A stretch of 64,000 nt of DNA from Fragum whitleyi (lineage: Eukaryota; Mollusca; Bivalvia; Cardiida; Cardiidae). Position 1 is the stretch's first letter. Every line of letters starts with the position of its first letter. The translations under genes and the position numbers were made by a program. The notes beneath the pieces are model-generated. The model had not been told where the DNA came from, did not search any database, and was given only the letters and a program-made list of their open reading frames with translations. Where the stretch lies: the NCBI GenBank assembly GCA_948146395.1, contig OX411547.1, forward strand, positions 62,811,610 to 62,875,609. The letters run 5' to 3'. This document shows positions 1 through 10,678 of the stretch, one piece after another.

Positions 1-2944
1 TGAATTTTCGTTATTTGTCCAATCAACAGTTTTTTTAGGCTAAACCTGTATTGTAAAAGTTCTATTCTATTGTTCTGTAAGGTAATACCTGAATCATAAT
101 AGGTCCATACAACAGTCCTCTATGGCTATACCTGAAAAGTTAGGTGTTAACAAACTGTATTAGGCTATAACTGAACTTTTTGAGGTTTGTATTACTGTTT
201 TAAGTCTATGCCTGCGTTGTCAAAGGTCCGATTACTGTTATGTAGGGCTAAACCTGATTCATCAGTGGCTCTTTCTACTGTTATGTAAGGCTTTACCTGA
301 GTTGCAAGAGGTCCTTTCTGCGTTTACGTAAGGCTATACCTGTATGTAAAATGTCTATTCTATTGTTCCGCAAGGTTATACCTGAATTAAAATAGGTTCA
401 TTCAACTGCCCTGTATGGCTATACCTGAATAGTTAGGTGTTAACATACTGTTCTATTAGGCTTTACATGAACTTTTTGAGGTTTGTTTTATTGTTGAAGG
501 TCTATGCCTGCGTTTTCAAAGATTACTTATATGTGAAGCTATACCTGAATCATAAGTGGTTCATACTTTTGTAACATAAGAGTAAACCTGAGTTGCCAGA
601 GGTCCGAACTACTGTAATGTTAGGCTATACCTGAATCATAAGTGGTCCATACTACTGTCTTGCGAGGCTATACCTGAAATTTTTAAAGGTCGCTTTTATC
701 GCTCCGTAAGGTAATACCTGAACTATTACAGGTACATACAACTGTCCTGAATGGCTTTACCTGAATTGTAAGGTGTCAGCACATGTTCTCTTAGGCTCTA
801 TCTGAACTGTAAGAGGTTTATATATCTGTAATGTAAGTCCATCTTTGCGTTGTCAGAGGTCCGATAATTATTCTGTAAGGCTATACCTGAATTGTTTGAG
901 GTTTAATCTACTGCTGTGTAAGGCTATACGAGAGTTTTCAGAGGTCATACCTACTGTTATGAAAGCTATACTCGAGGTGACAGACCCAACTGCTATAAAT
1001 GTAAGATTATACCTAAATTGTAAGTGGTCTTTTCTACTGTTTTTTTAAGCTATACCTCAATTGTTAAATGTCCTTCTATTATTCCGTAAGGTTATACATG
1101 AATTATAATAGGTCAATACAAATGGCTATACCTGAATTGTTAGGTTTCAACATTCTGTTCTCTAGGCTATACCTGAAATGTTAGAGGTTCAATTACTGTA
1201 ATGTAAGTCTATATTTGCGTTATCAAAGGTCCGATTACTGTTATGTACGGCTATACCTGAATCGTCAGTGGTTCATACTACTGTTATGTAAGGCTATACT
1301 TAAATTGTAAGAGGTTTATTCTATTGCTGTGTATGGCTATTCAAAAGCTGTTCGATGTCACAAATACTGTTATGTAAGGCAATACCTAACCTATAAGAGG
1401 TTTAAACTACTGTTACGTTAGGCTATACCTGCGTTGCCAGAGGTCCGATTACTGTTATGCTATACCTGAATCATTAGTGTTTGATACAACTGTTATGAAA
1501 GGCTATACCAGAAATGTTAGAGGTTTAAACTACTGCTGGGTATAGCTATACAAGAATTGAAGCTCATAACTTCTGTTTGATTAGGCTATATTTGAGTTGA
1601 CAGAGGTTCGAACTACTGTAGTGCTATACCTTGATTTTCAGTGGTCCATACTACGGTTATTTCAGGCTAAAACTGAATTGTTAAAGGTCCATTTATCATT
1701 CCGTAAGGTTATACCTGAATAATTAGGGGTCCATACAACTGTTCTATTTTTCAATACCTGAAATGTGACGTGCCAACATATGTAATCTAAGGCGTTTTTT
1801 GAGGGTATACAAGAGTTCTCAGAGTTCACAACTACTGTAATGTAAGGCTATACCTGAATTGTTTAAAGTCGGAATTATCGTTCCGTAAGGTAATACCGGA
1901 ATCGTTAGGGGACTCTACTCTGTCCTTTATTGCTATACCTGAATTATGAGGTGTCAAAATTCTGTTCTGTATGGCTAAACCTGAACTGCTAAGGGTTTAT
2001 ATTACAGTTATGCTAGTCTATACGTTCATTATCAGAAGTCCTATCACTTTTATTCAAGGCTTTACCTGAATAATTAGTGGTTCATAATACTGTTATGTAA
2101 GTCTTTACCTTAATAGTAATAAGCAAAGCTATACAAGACTTGTCCGAGGTCACAACTATTTATATGTATGGCTGCAGCTGAGTTGTCAGAGGTCAGAACG
2201 ACTGCAATGTAAGGCTTAACCTGAATCGTAAGTGGTACTACTCTTGTTTTTCTTAGGCTATACCCGATTTGTAAAAGGTCCATTTCATCGTTCTGTTAGG
2301 TAACACCTTCATTATTACAGGTCCATACAAGTGTTATGTATGGCTATACCTGATTTGTTAGGCGTCAGCACATACTTGAACTGTAAGAGGTTTATATAAC
2401 TGTTTAATATGGTTATACCTGAATTGTCAGATTCCGATTACTGTTATGTACGGCCATACCTGAATCGTAAGAGGAACATACTACTGTAATATAAGGCTAT
2501 ATATGAATTGTCAGAGATCCGAAATACTGTAATGTAAGGCTATTTTTGAATTGTTAAAGGTGCAATTTATCGTTCCGTAAGGTAATACTTGAATTTTATA
2601 GAGGTCCAACTTTTCTGTACGGCTATACCTGAATTATGAGATGTCAACTTACTGATCTGTTTGGCTATACATGAATTGTTAAAGGTCCATTTTATTGTTG
2701 TGCAAGGTATAACACAACCTTATAAAGGTATAATCTGAATTGTAAGATGTCTCACTTCTGATCTGAATGGCTATATCTACATTTTGAGGTGTCAACATTC
2801 TGTTCTGTTCTGCTATACATGAACTGTTAGATGTTTATATTACTGTTATGTAAGTCTATACATACGTTGTCAGAGGTCCGATTTCTATTATGAAAGGCTA
2901 TACCTGAACCATTAGTAGTTCATATTACTTTTATGTATGGCTAT
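1..2944. repeat. Degenerate ~43-bp satellite, first block
   Basis: Tandem monomers about 43 bp long, built around GGCTATACCTGAATTGT, then an AGAGGTCC-like part and a CTACTGTTATGTAA-like part. Monomers differ from each other by substitutions and small indels. Some variants recur in a fixed order: a TTCCGTAAGGTTATACC type, then a TGTATGGCTATACC / TTAGGTGT type, then GTAAGTCTATACCTGCG. This gives a higher-order period of several monomers (for example near 70, 365, 702 and 1083). No coding potential was seen. The array continues at 7421 after a LINE insertion. Confidence 0.9.
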
Positions 2945-3200
2945 AACATTGAACATTGAACATTTTATTCTCATAAAGTATCAAAGGCCACTGGCCCATA
3001 GTACAACATATTAACAAACAATAGTTATGACATATGCAAACATTTCAAAATATATCGTTATTACATACACCGTTGGTCTTTTCTCGAAACATCTCAACTA
3101 CAGCTGCTTGTAACTATGATCCTGATCAACACCGACGATGTATAGATAGTTTGTTTAAGCAACAACATGGGTTATGCCCTATGTTTGTTTTAGTATATAA
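2945..3200 (-). other. LINE-1 3' UTR and GTTCAAT tail
   Basis: Read on the minus strand, the segment has ATGTTGTACTATGGGCC, then GTGGCCTTTGATACTTTATG, then AATAAAATGTTCAATGTTCAATG at the edge of the satellite. A short 3'-terminal tandem repeat instead of poly(A) is common in CR1/L2/RTE-like LINEs. The inner boundary near 3200 is approximate. Confidence 0.6.
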
Positions 3201-3942
3201 ATAAAAAACAACGCGGAAGAATACAATATCTTATCCGATAAGGTATATCATATCCGATAATTTACAAAAGATCAAGTCTATGCGTCTGAGAACACTCTGC
3301 CTTCCAGTCTATAGTTTTCATTGATAATAATCCAAAAACAAAAATTATTCTTACTAAAGTAAAATTTATTGTAAAGTTTCACTATTTGAAGCAAAATATT
3401 TGATAAATAATTAATTTCGCATCAAAAAATTATCAAACTTAAAACTAAATCGCTTTGTTTACATCATTAGTTTACATCTTTGAGATTTATTTTTGACCTA
3501 TTTTCGTGGAGTAAAAACGTGGAAAAAACACAGTATTTAGATAAGTTACATTTATTTTATATATTTTACTTAGTTTTAATAATATTTGGTGATTGTTTGT
3601 AATGATTTTTGATTGGTAACTATGTACTGCCGTTCGATTTTAGTTGATTTGTACTGAAGAACGTTTTATCAATGTTTAATTGACTAATCAGATGATGTTT
3701 TGATTGGAGCAAGTGTGAGCAAGTTTGATTACTCAGAGTAATAAGTCACAATTCTGCTTCCATATTGTGTTTCTTTATAAAAAACATGGTTCTTTGTGGA
3801 TTTTTATTTATATTTTCAGGTGGATTTGAGTACTGTGTATGGATGAAAGTTGTATTCGAGTTGGTAATTACTGCATTTTACAGAAGTTAGACAGGTATGT
3901 TGGTTTCTTCTGACTTTTTTAATAGATGATTCACATAGATTG
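3201..3942. other. Unassigned AT-rich segment inside LINE-1
   Basis: About 740 bp lie where the end of the reverse transcriptase (FADD/YADD motif, thumb, C-terminus) should be. No LINE coding frame is visible. It could be a secondary insertion accompanied by deletion, or sequence acquired during a template switch. No gene recognised. Confidence 0.4.
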
Positions 3943-6177
3943 CTAGTAGTCTAATGCTTTTCTCAAATCATTTATGAACAGTGAGAATATTATAGGACTA
4001 CATAAATCACCTTGTTTTGTGCCAATATTGCAACTAAAAAATTTTGTGAGGCCATTTTCAGTTTTCACTGATGAAGTATTGTTTGAATAAGTGAGCCTCA
4101 AAAAACGATGTATTTTTCCTCTTATTCCTTTTTTCTCTAGTGAATCAAATAACTTTTTGTGCTTAATTTTATCAAATGCTTTTGAGAAATCAATGTATAA
4201 ACAGTACAGTCTCCCACCTTATTTTGATAAATATTTCTGTATTATGGACTGTAAAGAAAAGATATTATCTACTGCAGAGTAGCCTCTACGAAATCCTGCC
4301 TGACCTTCATCAATTTTATTATTCTCCTCTGCCCAGATGTACAGTCTGTTACTAATTATACTTGACATTATTTTGTACATAGTATTGAGTAAGGATATCC
4401 CTCTATAATTTTCAGGGTTATCTCTTGATCCAGATTTATAGATAGGGCATATAAGACTTTCACTCCATTTCTTTGGGAAAGCACCACTGTCAAAGATTGT
4501 ATTAAAAAGTTTTGTCAGTAGAGGAGATAATTTTGAAACTGTATGTTTGTAAAACTCAGAACTGATCCCATCTGACCCTGGGCTTTTTCCAATATTAAGA
4601 TTTTTTATGCTTGTTATAACTTCATCCTCACTTATTGGTCTGTTTAAGATATCATAAATGTCATCTACATCATTTGGTACAATATGGTCTTCTATCTCCT
4701 TGTAATCAATATCATTTAATAATGAGGAAAAGTTATTTGACCAAGAATCTGAGGTGATATTTGGTATGACTTTTGTATTCCTACTCTGATTTTTTATTGT
4801 TTTCCAAAATAGTTGCGGATTGGATCGACTTTCCACAAGTTTTTGTCTCTGTTGTGCTAAATAGTTATCTTTTTAAGTTGTGCATATATTTTTGAATTTA
4901 CCTCTGAGTTCTTTATACTTTTCTAAATCTGTTTTGTCATTTGTATTTCTGAATTTGTGAAGTCTATCATATTTTTCATGTTTAAGTGCCTCACAATCAT
5001 CATCCCACCATTGTGGCTAAGTGTTAACAGACGCACAAGACCCGTGATCATTGACTTTCATGGACATGGCAGATTTCTGAAATAAAGATATAATCTTTTC
5101 AACGCATGAATCTACATTATTACAAGCTAATTGATTGATATTCTCTTCATCTTTTTCATAAAGAGCACAAAAAATTTGCATGAATGGTACTTGCTTATCT
5201 TTAGACCATTTGAATTTTGGGAATTTTCTAATATACATTGAATTTTTGTATCTATTTGCGGTCGCTAATGCATTCTCAAAAGATTTAAATGTAAATTGAC
5301 AAAATACAGGAAAATGGTCTGATTCAGTTCTGTCTTCAATTTTAAAGTCTGTGCAATATTGGAATAACTCTGTGCTACCAATAGCGTAGTCAACAGTACT
5401 TGCTCCATTGTTGGCAATACAGGTATAATTCCCAGCTTGATCTTTATGCATTCTACCATTGAAAATATGAATATTGAAAGTCCTACAAAGTTCAACTAAT
5501 GACTTGCCAAATTGATTAAATTTTAACATATCCTTATTATTTCTTATGAGATTAAATCGATCACCCTCATACCTTGTCTCACCAAAAACAAAGTTAAGAT
5601 TGTCAGATGGGATGAAATCGAGAAAGTCTTTGGATCTTGCATTGAGGTCTCCGCCTAGGAAAAAGGAAGCATTTGGATAATCATTTTGCATTTCTATGAA
5701 ATTGTTTTGGATAGATTTTATACCATCCTTTTCCTCAATGTTTTCATAAATAACTGATCCCTCTGGTGATACATATGTAAAATATAAAATTATACTTCTT
5801 ATTTCTGCATGGTTATTAATGTGAAGAAGAATTACAATGCTATCTTTATATTTCTTGTATATTCTTTCAACAAGACCATTTTCAACAATGTTATTCTTTA
5901 TGAATATGCTTACACCACCACTATTTCTTATTTGCTTCTTGTCAAATTTTCTAACAGAGCTATAATGAGTGAATTCAGGAAGAAGATCATCAAAGTCCTT
6001 TTCATTTCTACCCCAAGTTTCTGTGATACAAATTATATTGTAACTTTTTAGGTATGCCTTTAAATCATTATTATCTAAGTGTTTATATAGACCACAAATA
6101 TTCCATATCAGTATATTGAATATAGTGTCGGTATAGTTTGCATTGTTATTTTGGTTATTTAGGCCTTGACCATTGTC
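3943..6177 (-). pseudogene. LINE-1 ORF2: AP endonuclease and partial reverse transcriptase
   Basis: In the same frame as the upstream ORF1 and separated from it by one TAG (6178-6180). The endonuclease comes first: WNICGL, then ITETW (metal-binding Glu), GGDLNAR near 5640 and SDHFPV near 5315. The RT follows: ENYRGISLLN, GQAGFRRG, motif A YIDFSKAFD near 4180, then TKQGDLCSPIIF with FINDL. The frame is interrupted by TAG at 5017-5019, TAA at 4873-4875 and TAA at 4219-4221, and leaves the family at TAG 3943-3945. Sequence on both sides of every stop continues the same protein family in the same frame, so no indel is needed. The catalytic FADD/YADD is absent. Seen directly: the frames and stops. 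Inferred: a recently inactivated or internally deleted copy. Confidence 0.8.
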
Positions 6178-7323
6178 CTATTTGTCATTTGTGTTTTCAT
6201 CAGCTTCATCATCGGATGCACCACTACCGTCTACATCATCTCCATCCTGTTGAGAGTGTTGGTCACTTATATTAGATTGTTTCTGTTGATAAAGATTTCT
6301 TTTCCCTTTTCTATTGATTTTCCTACTACCTACACATACTACTCGGTCACTTTCATCATCATACTTATACACGTTATCCTCTATTATAAGTTTATCATAG
6401 CGCAGGGTTGCGTATTGGCCACTGTCTCTTGCTTCTAGCATTACCTTTGTCAGCTCCCTTCGTTCTCTTCTCACTTTGTCGGTGAAGTCCTGGTGAACTG
6501 CAAACTCACTGTCTTTTGTCAACTTGTCATAGCTCTTCTGTAATATATTCTGAACATCTTTGTATTTAGTGAATTTCACAATAATTGTTCTCTTATCACG
6601 TGGACCTGCCTTGTTTAACCTATGAGCTCTTTCTATTTCTATGTCCTGTCCATTATTCATATCAAGTGTATCATCTATAAATTCTCTAACTTTCCTCTCA
6701 CTTTCATCCCATTTCTCATTTTCATTACCAGGAATGCCTTTAAATAGAAGGTTATTTCTCCTGCTATGTGATTCTAGTGTGTCTAGCCTTCTGGTTATTT
6801 CCCTATTTGACCTAACTAGCTTTTCATTGCTTTGTTTAAGATCTTTATTTTCCTTTTCAAGGTCAGCTACAGCTTTCTTAATTGTATCTACTTTAGCATT
6901 CATTTCATTAATGTCACTCAGTATCTTTCTATTTTGTCCAGACAGTTCTTCTTTCATAGATTTTAGATAGTCCATCACCTGATCTTGACCGACATTTACT
7001 TCTTTATTTGCAGTATTACCTGGAGCATTTGGAGCATCACTTGGCTTATTTGAATTTCTATTTGGTGTTTCGTTATTTGTACTGTCATTGAAGTATTGAG
7101 ATGTATATCTTGTATACCTGCTCATGTTTTGCTGCTTGTTGGAACCAGGTCCCGGGTTTGTCTCAACATCACCAAATAACAACAAAGAGGCCATCAAAAT
7201 CAATCTCAATGTCAACGATATGGCCATCCTACTGATGATTAGGTGTCTCATCGTGTTTTTCGCTTCGTTCGGCTGCATAAATGTACCAATTCTGGCCCTC
7301 CATAGTGAGGTTTCAATACCCAT
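6178..7323 (-). CDS. LINE-1 ORF1 protein with N-terminal 2A peptide (381 aa)
   Basis: An L1-like ORF1 nucleic-acid-binding protein. Residues 26-50 are hydrophobic, followed by the 2A motif GDVETNPGP at 51-59. A low-complexity Asn/Ser-rich linker spans about 60-116, a long heptad-type coiled coil 117-187, and an RRM-like fold 190-270 with NNLLFKGIP and IIVKFTKY strands. A CTD-like Arg-rich part (270-325) and an acidic Asp/Gly/Ser tail (355-381) follow. Such proteins trimerise through the coiled coil and coat the LINE RNA. The 2A should make the ribosome skip the Gly58-Pro59 bond, freeing a short hydrophobic leader. The frame ends at TAG 6178-6180 and runs on in frame into the endonuclease. The start ATG at 7323 is the first in the frame shown. 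Confidence 0.85.
   Translation of the reverse strand: MGIETSLWRARIGTFMQPNEAKNTMRHLIISRMAISLTLRLILMASLLLFGDVETNPGPGSNKQQNMSRYTRYTSQYFNDSTNNETPNRNSNKPSDAPNAPGNTANKEVNVGQDQVMDYLKSMKEELSGQNRKILSDINEMNAKVDTIKKAVADLEKENKDLKQSNEKLVRSNREITRRLDTLESHSRRNNLLFKGIPGNENEKWDESERKVREFIDDTLDMNNGQDIEIERAHRLNKAGPRDKRTIIVKFTKYKDVQNILQKSYDKLTKDSEFAVHQDFTDKVRRERRELTKVMLEARDSGQYATLRYDKLIIEDNVYKYDDESDRVVCVGSRKINRKGKRNLYQQKQSNISDQHSQQDGDDVDGSGASDDEADENTNDK
7147..7173 (-). promoter_or_regulatory. 2A ribosome-skipping motif in LINE-1 ORF1
   Basis: Encodes GDVETNPGP, an exact match to the consensus D-V/I-E-x-N-P-G-P, directly after a Leu/Ile-rich helix. By homology with known 2A sequences, translation is expected to skip the last Gly-Pro bond. 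Leader-2A fusions in other LINEs have been described as dual signal/skipping sequences. Confidence 0.85.
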
Positions 7324-7420
7324 TCTCCGTTTTTTAAGTTCGAAATGACCACGTTTTTAAAATACGTCCGCCATTAACAAGGGACATAACTCGATCAGCA
7401 AATTTTTGGATCATCCTTCA
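7324..7420 (-). other. LINE-1 5' UTR and junction with satellite
   Basis: A short leader before the ATG. Its outer part, GGATCATCCTTCAT on the plus strand (7407-7420), also occurs near 10280 next to a GGGAGATAA sequence. The outermost piece may therefore belong to a separate dispersed repeat and not to the LINE. Confidence 0.45.
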
Positions 7421-9075
7421 TGTATTGTAAGAGGACCACACCACTGTTATGTAAGGCTATAAAAGAGTTGTCAGATGTCACAGCAACTGTTATGTACGGG
7501 TATACCTGAGTTGTCATAGGTCCGGACTACTGTAATGTAAGGCTATACCTGAATCGTATGGTTGTTCATACTAATGTAATGTTAGGCTACACATAAATTG
7601 TTAGAGGGTCAAACATATGTCATGTAAGGCTAAACAAGAGTTGTCAGAGGTCAAAACTACTGTTACGTAAAGCTATACCTAAGTTGCCAAAGGTCCGAAC
7701 TGCTGTAATGTGAGTCTATACCTGAATCATAAGTGGTTCAAACTACTGTCATGTTAGGCTATACTAGAATTGTTGGATGTTTAATCTTCTGCTGTGAAGG
7801 GATAAACAAAAGTTGTCAGAGTTTGGAACTACTGTTATGTAAGGCTATACCCGAGTTGCCAGAGGTCCGAACTACTGAAATGTAAGGCTATACCTGAATC
7901 GAAGGTGCATTCCGTTTTTTCTAGGCTCTACCTTCATTGGTAAAGGTCCCTTTTATCGTTCCGTAAGGTTATACCTGAATTTTAAGAGGTTCTCACAAAT
8001 GGCCTGTACGGCTATACCTTAATTGTGAGGTGCCAACATACTGTTCGGTTAGGCTATACCTGAACTGTTAGAGGTTTAAATTGCTTTTATGTAAGTCTAT
8101 ACCTGCGTTGATTGGGGTCCGATGACTGTTAGACCTGAATCGTTAATGGTTCATCCTACTGTTATGTAAGGCTATACAAAAATTGTTAGAGGTTCACATT
8201 ACTGCTGTGTAAGGCTTTACAAACTACTGTTTTATAAGGCTACACCCGAGTTACCAGAGGTACCTTCTAACGTCAAGTAAGGCTATACCTGAATCATTTG
8301 AAGTCGTACTGTTCTGTAAGGCCATACCAGAATTGTCAGAGGTCCCTTGTTCTTTTATGTAAGGCATTTCCTGATCTGTTTATAATACCGTTATGTTAGT
8401 CTAAATCTAGTGTTCTGTAAGGCTATACCTTTATTCCTAGAGATCCCAACTACTGTTCTCTTAGGCTATACCTTAATTATAACAGGCCCAAACTTCTATT
8501 CTGTTAGGCTATACCAGCACTGTCAACAGTCCCAACTACTGTTCTGTAAGGCTATACCTGAATTTAAGTAGTTTCTACTACTGTTTGATTGGCTATACCT
8601 GGATCGTGACAGGTTGTTTTCAAGGCTATATCTGAATTGTCACAGCTTTTAACTACTTTCTGTGAGGTTAAGGTTGTCAAGGGTCCAATGACTTTTTTGT
8701 AAGGCTATGACAAATTGAAAGAGGTTCCTAGTACTTTTTTGTAAACCAGAATTGTTAAAGGTCTCTATAACATTTCTCGAATGCTATGCCTGAATTTTTA
8801 AAGGTTCCTCCTACAGTACTATAAGGCTATAACTGATTGACTAAGGGTCTCTAATTCTGTTCTGGAAGGTTATACCTTACTTCTTAAGGTCATTGTGTAG
8901 TGTTCTGTTAGACTATAAGGCTATATATCAATTATTAAAGGACATTTTTACTGTTTTGTTAGGCTGTATCTGAATAATGAAATAGCGCTATTTCTTTTCT
9001 GTTATTCAGTAAGGCTTTACCTGAATTACAACAGGTTCCTTCTACTGTCATGTAATGCTATACGTGAACACTTTC
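7421..9075. repeat. Degenerate ~43-bp satellite, second block
   Basis: Continuation of the array at 1-2944, with the same monomer and variants (TTCCGTAAGGTTATACC near 7960). Monomers become increasingly diverged and shortened from about 8380 to the end, as expected at the edge of an array. Confidence 0.9.
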
Positions 9076-10567
9076 TATTTAATGTTCCTACACAGACCAA
9101 ACACAATGATAATGGCTTGCTAGGTTTTGGTTGAAAATTGGTGAACTGCTTTGGTAAAAAGGGCACAGCAAACGGATTCTTGATGCTTGGCTGATGAGTG
9201 CTTAATTATTGACACAAATTCGGAGACAAAGAAGAGGACCATGATGGTCCTAGATCGCTCACCTGTTAAATGTCAAACATTTCGGTTGTGGGTTTTTGTC
9301 TGTATACCAGATTATGACATTACCTTGGCCCAGGTATAGAAATTAAAAGGGTATGTTGTAAGTAAAAAAAAATAATATATTTATCACTGTGCTTTTATAT
9401 TGTTCAATGTCAATAATTTACATAAATTGCGTTGTTATACTTTCGCATTAGCTGTTAATGCTATAAAATCAAGAACTTTTCAACACACTTTTTTAAGACA
9501 CCTGTGATCTGAAAGTTGTTCAACTTATTTCCACAAAATAACGCATTTTACGCCCCTCAAGTAAAAGCTTAGGAAATCATTGTGAAAAATGAAGGAATTG
9601 CTTGTATCAAGCAATTTTCTTCATTTTCCACATTGTTTTCTATTCAAAAAGGCAAAACAAATAGAAATTAACCACTGTAGCTTCTTTGAATTTAGACCAG
9701 TCTAAAATTTTGTAATTCGGGAATGGGTTTAATTTTGTATGTCTTATGTTGTATGTCTTTCTTATTGGTCACATCATGCAATCGAAATTCAGTAATTTAT
9801 GACCGAGAGACATTCTAGGATTTTGTCATGTGTGTCTAATTTGGTAGAAGTACCATTGACATGTTTGGTGACAACATTTAGATGATTGAGGCAGTTTTTC
9901 TAAATTATTAATTTTACTAAGTTGAAACAGACATTTGAACATTTTACAAGTTCCTGCTATGTCTCTTGGTAATTGATGGCTGAATATAGCCTTTATGTTG
10001 CGACAAATGAGAAAAACATACATCAGTCAAAACAACAACATCTTGCTCCTATTTTCTTACAAAGCTTGTAAAATGTGGTGTATATGAGGAATGCTCCAGA
10101 AATTTGTGGACAAGCATTATAAAAACAAGACAATTTGAGTATGATTTTCTTTCACTCTGAGCAGTGTTCAAAATTTCAAAGCAAATTACGAATAAACAAA
10201 TAAATTCCAAACAAACATTTAAGGCCATGTGTGTCGAGATGCTACACGTCAGAATCATAGGGAGATAATCCAAATTTCTGGATCATCCTTCATATATAAG
10301 TTGAAAGACATGAGATGTGTGTACTTACAAGTGACATTTTTGAATGTCACAGGTGCACACACAGCATTTAAGTGGTGGCTTTAGGATTTTATACAAACTA
10401 TATTCCACTTTTATCTTAAAACTTACAAAACCGTTTTTATGAAATGGATAAAGTGACAAGTTTCAAGTAAACCCTACATTAAAGTTATGCTTAGGACAAA
10501 GAACTGTCAAAAGAAAATTTGTTTTTTTAATTACAAATAGCCTGTTTTTGGAACAGCACCATGATAT
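9076..10567. other. Intergenic, repeat remnants only
   Basis: Contains a short AAGAGGACCATGATGGTCC ... GCTCACCTG module fragment at 9230-9263. At 9555-9730 there is a diverged TTAA-MITE relative with the inverted pair AATTGCTTG/CAAGCAATT. A GGGAGATAATCC...GGATCATCCTTCAT repeat lies at 10259-10297. No gene seen. Confidence 0.5.
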
Positions 10568-10678
10568 ATAACCCTTTCTTGTTTTGCAAAATTTTGGACC
10601 TGTCCAAATTCAAATTATTTGCAGACATAGAAGTTAAAGAGACTTAATTTGGAACATAACCATTTAGTACGGTAGAAA
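10568..10678. repeat. TTAA-MITE end fragment
   Basis: ACCCTTTCTTGTTTTGCAAA followed by TTTGGACCTGTCCAAATTC matches one end of the TTAA-flanked MITEs at 15451 and 20107. The other end is missing. Confidence 0.5.

Larger units (their letters stand above)
2945..7420 (-). mobile_element. LINE-1: non-LTR retrotransposon inserted in the satellite
   Basis: Minus-strand APE-type LINE. On its own strand it has a short 5' UTR (7420-7324), ORF1 with an N-terminal 2A motif, an endonuclease and a partial reverse transcriptase. A stretch that does not look like LINE coding sequence follows (3942-3200). It ends in a 3' UTR with a short GTTCAAT repeat tail near 2945-2965. The insertion splits one satellite monomer: the left flank ends in GGCTATA and the right flank resumes with ATTGTAAGAGG near 7424. 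The palm motif with the second catalytic aspartates (FADD/YADD) and the thumb are missing, so this copy cannot be autonomous. The clade is uncertain; the NYRGI and GQAGFR motifs resemble LINE-3 more than the CR1-like LINE-2. Confidence 0.85.

Noticed and set aside
3800..3830. Possible splice acceptor TATATTTTCAGGTGGATTTG on the plus strand
   Set aside because: No convincing exon follows; the downstream frame closes quickly.
6641..6970. 109-codon plus-strand frame
   Set aside because: Antisense shadow of the coiled coil of LINE-1 ORF1.
1..9075. CRISPR-like repeat-spacer array
   Set aside because: Monomers are degenerate over their whole length with no unique spacers, and the window is animal DNA.
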